A stretch of DNA of 64,000 nucleotides, taken from the NCBI GenBank assembly GCA_910574185.1, contig CAJSZQ010000007.1:62001-126000 (forward strand), given 5' to 3'. A program made the translations under genes and the position numbers. The stretch's first letter is position 1; each line of letters opens with the position of its first letter. Source of the stretch: Lachnospiraceae bacterium. Its GTDB lineage: Bacteria > Bacillota > Clostridia > Lachnospirales > Lachnospiraceae. The notes under the pieces are model-generated. The model worked only from the letters and a program-made list of their open reading frames with translations, did not search any database and was not told the DNA's origin. This document shows positions 60,881 to 64,000 of the stretch, in pieces.

Positions 60881-61570
60881 ATGCTTAAGAAGAATTTTGA
60901 AGAAGTTGAGGCAAAGATTCAGGCAGCGTGCGACAGAGTCGGAAGAAAAAGAGAAGAAGTTACGCTGATTGCCGTAAGTAAGACGAAACCTGTAGAATTG
61001 ATACAAGAAGCATATGATTTGGGCGCCCGGATTTTCGGAGAGAATAAGGTACAGGAGATTGTTGATAAATATGACGAACTTCCGGATGATATTGCCTGGC
61101 ATATGATAGGTCATCTTCAGCGAAACAAAGTAAAATATATTGTTGATAAAGTAGCGATGATTCATTCCGTAGATTCTTTGCGTCTCGCGGAAGCAATTGA
61201 GAAAGAAGCGTCAAAAAAAGAAACTGTCGTCGATATTTTAATAGAAGTTAATGTAGCAAAGGAAGATACAAAATTCGGCGTTATGCCAGAAGATGCGGCC
61301 GGCTTGATTTTACAGATTAGTAAGATGCCTCACATTAGAGTCAGAGGGTTGATGACAATTGCTCCATTCGTAGATAACCCAGAAGATAATCGAGGATATT
61401 TTCGGCGCCTGCGTAACTTAGCTGTTGACATTGGGGAGAATAAGTCAGATAATGTTACTATGAGCGTACTTTCTATGGGTATGACGAATGACTATGAAAT
61501 TGCAATAGAAGAGGGGGCTACCATGGTTCGGGTAGGGACCGGATTGTTTGGAGCCCGTAGTTATAGATAA
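60881..61570 (+). CDS. yggS: YggS family PLP homeostasis protein
   Basis: 229 residues. The PLP Lys lies in VTLIAVSKTKP (about 36), and GENKVQEIVDKYDEL, WHMIGHLQRNKVKYI and LSMGMTNDYEIAIEEGATMVRVG are family signatures. It is a single-domain alanine-racemase-like fold that binds PLP and balances vitamin B6 and amino-acid pools; no catalysis is known. The gene opens the conserved yggS-sepF-ylmH order. Confidence 0.95.
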   Translation: MLKKNFEEVEAKIQAACDRVGRKREEVTLIAVSKTKPVELIQEAYDLGARIFGENKVQEIVDKYDELPDDIAWHMIGHLQRNKVKYIVDKVAMIHSVDSLRLAEAIEKEASKKETVVDILIEVNVAKEDTKFGVMPEDAAGLILQISKMPHIRVRGLMTIAPFVDNPEDNRGYFRRLRNLAVDIGENKSDNVTMSVLSMGMTNDYEIAIEEGATMVRVGTGLFGARSYR

Positions 61571-61599
61571 GCCAGCAAACGCAAGATAGGAGAGTTAAA

Positions 61600-62163
61600 A
61601 TGGGAGTATTAGATAAGTTTCTTGATATCATGAAGTTGAGCGATGACGACGATTATTATGATGACGACGATTTTTTCGATGATGAATATGAAGATGATTA
61701 TGACGACAGACCGGCAAAGAAGAGTTTCTTTAATCGTTCCAAGAAGAATAATTATGAAGATGAAGACGATTATGATGTAAGAGATAATAAGCCTGCAAGA
61801 AGGCAGTCTCCGGCCGTCAGCAGCAGCAAGATTACTCCGATGCGTCAGCCTTCAAGAAGAGCGGCAAGCGTAAGTATGGAAGTTTGTGTTATCAAGCCTG
61901 CTTCCGTGGAAGATGCAAGGGAGATTTCCGAAACGCTTCTCAGCGGACGTACGGTTATTTTGAATCTGGAGGGTCTGGATTTGGAGATTGCACAGCGTAT
62001 TATTGACTTTACATCTGGCTCAACCTTTGCAATTGACGGTAATTTGCAGAAGATTTCCAACTATATCTTCCTTGTGACGCCTACCAATGTGGATATTTCG
62101 GGAGATTTACAGAATCTTCTTGGCACGTCCATCGACGCGTCTCCGATAGGCGGAGGATATTAG
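61600..62163 (+). CDS. sepF: Cell division protein SepF
   Basis: 187 residues. An N-terminal membrane-targeting helix (VLDKFLDIMKL) is followed by a very Asp/Tyr-rich stretch (about 15-65) and the SepF core (about 90-180: EVCVIKPASVEDAREI, TVILNLEGLDLEIAQRIIDF). SepF anchors FtsZ to the membrane and aligns filaments. The acidic linker is longer than in B. subtilis. The stop codon is directly followed by the ylmH ATG. Confidence 0.95.
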   Translation: MGVLDKFLDIMKLSDDDDYYDDDDFFDDEYEDDYDDRPAKKSFFNRSKKNNYEDEDDYDVRDNKPARRQSPAVSSSKITPMRQPSRRAASVSMEVCVIKPASVEDAREISETLLSGRTVILNLEGLDLEIAQRIIDFTSGSTFAIDGNLQKISNYIFLVTPTNVDISGDLQNLLGTSIDASPIGGGY

Positions 62164-62916
62164 ATGACAAAGGAAGAGGCAATGCTCGAAAAACGGCTGA
62201 TAGAACTGTCTAAGATGGCCTATCACCGCGATATCGTAACTTTTTCAGATTTTTTGAATTTAAATGAATTACATATCTTACATTCAATTCCGAAGAATTT
62301 ACTTTCGTCTCCTTATGAGACATTTGGAGGTTATGAATACGCGGAGCGTCAGATGGTTGCTTTTCTACCTGGTGCTCTTTCTTATACAAAAGATTACCCT
62401 ATCTGTGCGCTCTCTATCTCTCCGCTTCATGCGAAATATGCGGAAGAACTAACTCACAGAGATTATTTGGGAGCTGTACTGAATTTAGGAATTGACCGCT
62501 GTAAGATTGGAGATTTGGCGATTCAGGATAGGAACTGTTTTGTTTTCTGCAGGGATAAGATTGCAGATTATATTATGGAGCAGCTTACCAGAGTCCGACA
62601 TACGATGGTAAGCGTAAAAAGATTGGAATTAAAAGAATTTTCCTACAAGCCCAGTCTGCAGGAGGCGAGCGGTACGGTTGCTTCTGTACGATTGGATTCG
62701 ATACTTTCTATCGGTTTTCCCTTATCCAGAAGTAAATTGACCGGTTATATTGAAGGCGGCAAAGTCTTTGTTAACGGGAAACTGATTACCAATAATGGCT
62801 ATCATCTAAAAGAAAATGATATCATATCAGTCCGGGGAATGGGAAGGATTCTATATGACGGTATCCTTTCAGAGACCAGAAAAGGACGTTATTTTGTCCG
62901 AATATATAAATATTAG
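62164..62916 (+). CDS. ylmH: YlmH family S4-domain RNA-binding protein
   Basis: 250 residues. The central YlmH region (YPICALSISPLHAKYAEELT, HRDYLGAVLNLGIDR, GDLAI) is followed by an S4 domain (about 175-240: RLDSILSIGFPLSRSKL and KVFVNGKLITNN). Homologues rescue stalled large ribosomal subunits carrying peptidyl-tRNA. Immediate contact with sepF (0-bp gap) indicates translational coupling. Confidence 0.93.
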   Translation: MTKEEAMLEKRLIELSKMAYHRDIVTFSDFLNLNELHILHSIPKNLLSSPYETFGGYEYAERQMVAFLPGALSYTKDYPICALSISPLHAKYAEELTHRDYLGAVLNLGIDRCKIGDLAIQDRNCFVFCRDKIADYIMEQLTRVRHTMVSVKRLELKEFSYKPSLQEASGTVASVRLDSILSIGFPLSRSKLTGYIEGGKVFVNGKLITNNGYHLKENDIISVRGMGRILYDGILSETRKGRYFVRIYKY

Positions 62917-62952
62917 AAAAGCATAATTAACTCAGATAAAGGACTTTTTATC

Positions 62953-63483
62953 ATGGCGCGGGATAATCATAAATCTATAAAAACAAACATATTGTCTTAT
63001 TTCACTGCCGGTATCTTTGTGGCTCTCGGCGTATTTGCCGACCAATGGACGAAGATTCTGGCGGTTTCTCATTTAAAGAACCAACAACCGATAATATTAA
63101 TTGATAAAGTATTTCAACTTTGTTATCTGGAGAACCGGGGGGCTGCTTTTGGCCTGTTTCAGAACCAGAGGGTTGTTTTTTTGATGAATACTGTAATTAT
63201 TTTGATTGTTATTATCTTTCTTTATGGGAGACTTCCAGGGGAGAGGCGGTTTATTCCGCTTCGGATTTGTGGAATATTTGTCTGTGCGGGAGCGGTTGGC
63301 AATATGATTGACAGGATCCGTTTCGGATATGTGGTGGATTTTCTTTATTTTAATCTCATTGACTTTCCGATTTTTAATGTGGCAGATATCTATGTAACCT
63401 GCTCTGTATTTGCACTGGCGGTTTTAATATTGTGGTACTATAAGGAGGAAGACTTTGAACGAATACTTCATCGTAGAAAATGA
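62953..63483 (+). CDS. lspA: Lipoprotein signal peptidase II
   Basis: 176 residues, four membrane helices. Catalytic Asp pair in GAVGNMIDRIRFGYVVDF and FNVADIYV; NRGAAFGLFQNQ is also family-typical. It cleaves the signal peptide of lipoproteins such as the carboxypeptidase encoded at 57148. AAAGGA stands about 10 bp before the ATG. A 29-bp overlap joins it to the pseudouridine synthase. Confidence 0.94.
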   Translation: MARDNHKSIKTNILSYFTAGIFVALGVFADQWTKILAVSHLKNQQPIILIDKVFQLCYLENRGAAFGLFQNQRVVFLMNTVIILIVIIFLYGRLPGERRFIPLRICGIFVCAGAVGNMIDRIRFGYVVDFLYFNLIDFPIFNVADIYVTCSVFALAVLILWYYKEEDFERILHRRK

Positions 63484-64000
63484 GGTTGGACTGCGTATTG
63501 ATAAGTATCTGGCCTGTCATTTACCGGATTTATCCCGTTCTCATATACAGAAATTGATTAGAGATAACCTTGTAATCGTGAATCAAAAGCCTGTAAAAGC
63601 TAATTACAGGCTTTCTCTTAATGAGCAGATTGAAGTAATGATTCCAAAGCCAGAGGAGCCGGAGATTCTGCCGGAGAATATTCCTCTGGATATTCTCTAT
63701 GAGGATGCAGATATTATTATTGTAAATAAACCCAAACAGATGGTGGTTCATCCGGCTCCGGGCCATGCATCCGGAACTCTTGTAAACGCGCTGATGTATC
63801 ATTGCGGGACAGAATTGTCCGGTATTAACGGCGTCATGCGGCCTGGTATTGTTCACCGGATTGATATGGATACCACCGGCTCCCTTCTGGTTTGTAAAAA
63901 TGATGTGGCCCACCAGAAGTTAGCGGCACAGCTAAAGGAGCATTCGATTACCAGGATTTACGAGGCTATTGTCCATGGCAATATCAAAGAGGAAGACGGG
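63455..64000 (+). CDS. RluA/RluD family pseudouridine synthase, 5' part
   Basis: 182 codons up to the window end, so the C-terminal third is missing. Start TTG 63455, supported by AAGGAGG 6 bp upstream, inside the lspA 3' end. An S4 domain (about 10-70, LRIDKYLACHLPDLSRSHIQ) leads into the catalytic domain with the catalytic Asp in HRIDMDTTG (usual HRLDxxTSG) and IIIVNKPKQMVVHPAPGH. It isomerises uridines in 23S rRNA or tRNA. The lspA-rluD order is widespread in Firmicutes. Confidence 0.95.
   Translation, partial: MNEYFIVENEVGLRIDKYLACHLPDLSRSHIQKLIRDNLVIVNQKPVKANYRLSLNEQIEVMIPKPEEPEILPENIPLDILYEDADIIIVNKPKQMVVHPAPGHASGTLVNALMYHCGTELSGINGVMRPGIVHRIDMDTTGSLLVCKNDVAHQKLAAQLKEHSITRIYEAIVHGNIKEEDG

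Overview
The window reads as ordinary chromosome of a spore-forming, low-to-moderate GC anaerobic Firmicute, most likely a Lachnospiraceae-type Clostridium relative. This is inferred from the gene neighbourhoods: ACT domain plus PFL (UPF0210), Rex, an Nfn/GltA-like ferredoxin:NADP pair, an FprA flavodiiron protein, YqfC/YqfD and a BofC-like protein (sporulation), DUF4250, DUF4321 and an Asp-rich SepF. Nearly all genes lie on the + strand; only an ABC-F protein, an XRE regulator and a DUF378 membrane protein are on the - strand. No rRNA, tRNA, CRISPR array, intact insertion sequence or prophage was seen.

Layout. 1-2.9 kb: end of a metallo-hydrolase, ACT, PFL, DegV, closed by a bidirectional terminator. 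3-6.3 kb: ABC-F (-), the redox repressor Rex (+), an XRE regulator (-). 6.6-12.7 kb: NAD(P)HX repair enzyme, alanine racemase, a MazF-type toxin without visible antitoxin, a CBS/CorC protein, YebC, MetY. 12.7-22.5 kb: TepA, FtsK/SpoIIIE, formate-THF ligase, FolD, a zinc-ribbon/TPR envelope protein, and the NfnA/NfnB-like pair. 22.5-27.9 kb is the only accessory-looking stretch: a large palindromic repeat, YjfB, RlmH, a hybrid histidine kinase whose 3' end runs into a repeat, an unknown membrane protein, a broken flotillin gene and a remnant of an XRE/desulfoferrodoxin-like gene. 27.9-37.3 kb: FprA, YqfC-YqfD-PhoH-YbeY, a SpoVB/MurJ flippase, a BofC-like protein, DUF896, DUF4250, MiaB, a CmpB-type membrane protein. 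37.4-48.3 kb: MutS-MutL-MiaA, a small unknown, a methionine gamma-lyase-family PLP enzyme, two FAD oxidoreductases, DUF4321. 48.5-58.1 kb: RadC, MreBCD, a very long PBP2, MinD-MinE (no MinC between PBP2 and MinD), RodA, MgsA, a D,D-carboxypeptidase. 58.2-64 kb: DUF378, a radical SAM protein, an HlyD-like protein, YggS, SepF, YlmH, LspA and the start of an RluA-family pseudouridine synthase.

Functionally the window is dominated by envelope growth and division (Alr, MreBCD, PBP2, RodA, MinDE, SepF, FtsK, flippase, carboxypeptidase), redox and one-carbon metabolism (Rex, Nfn-like, FprA, Fhs, FolD, NAD(P)HX repair), RNA maturation (RlmH, YbeY, MiaA, MiaB, YlmH, RluA type) and DNA repair (MutSL, RadC).

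The least explained signals are non-coding: (i) two tandem 63/64-nt units, each foldable as a three-way junction, directly upstream of the formate-THF ligase gene; (ii) two long palindromes about 23 kb apart that share a 114-nt core with compensatory changes but have different, self-complementary outer arms; (iii) a perfect 14-bp inverted repeat enclosing the ribosome binding site and start codon of the BofC-like gene; (iv) three places where a terminator-like hairpin abuts, or contains the Shine-Dalgarno of, the next gene. I did not find a convincing new multi-protein system.
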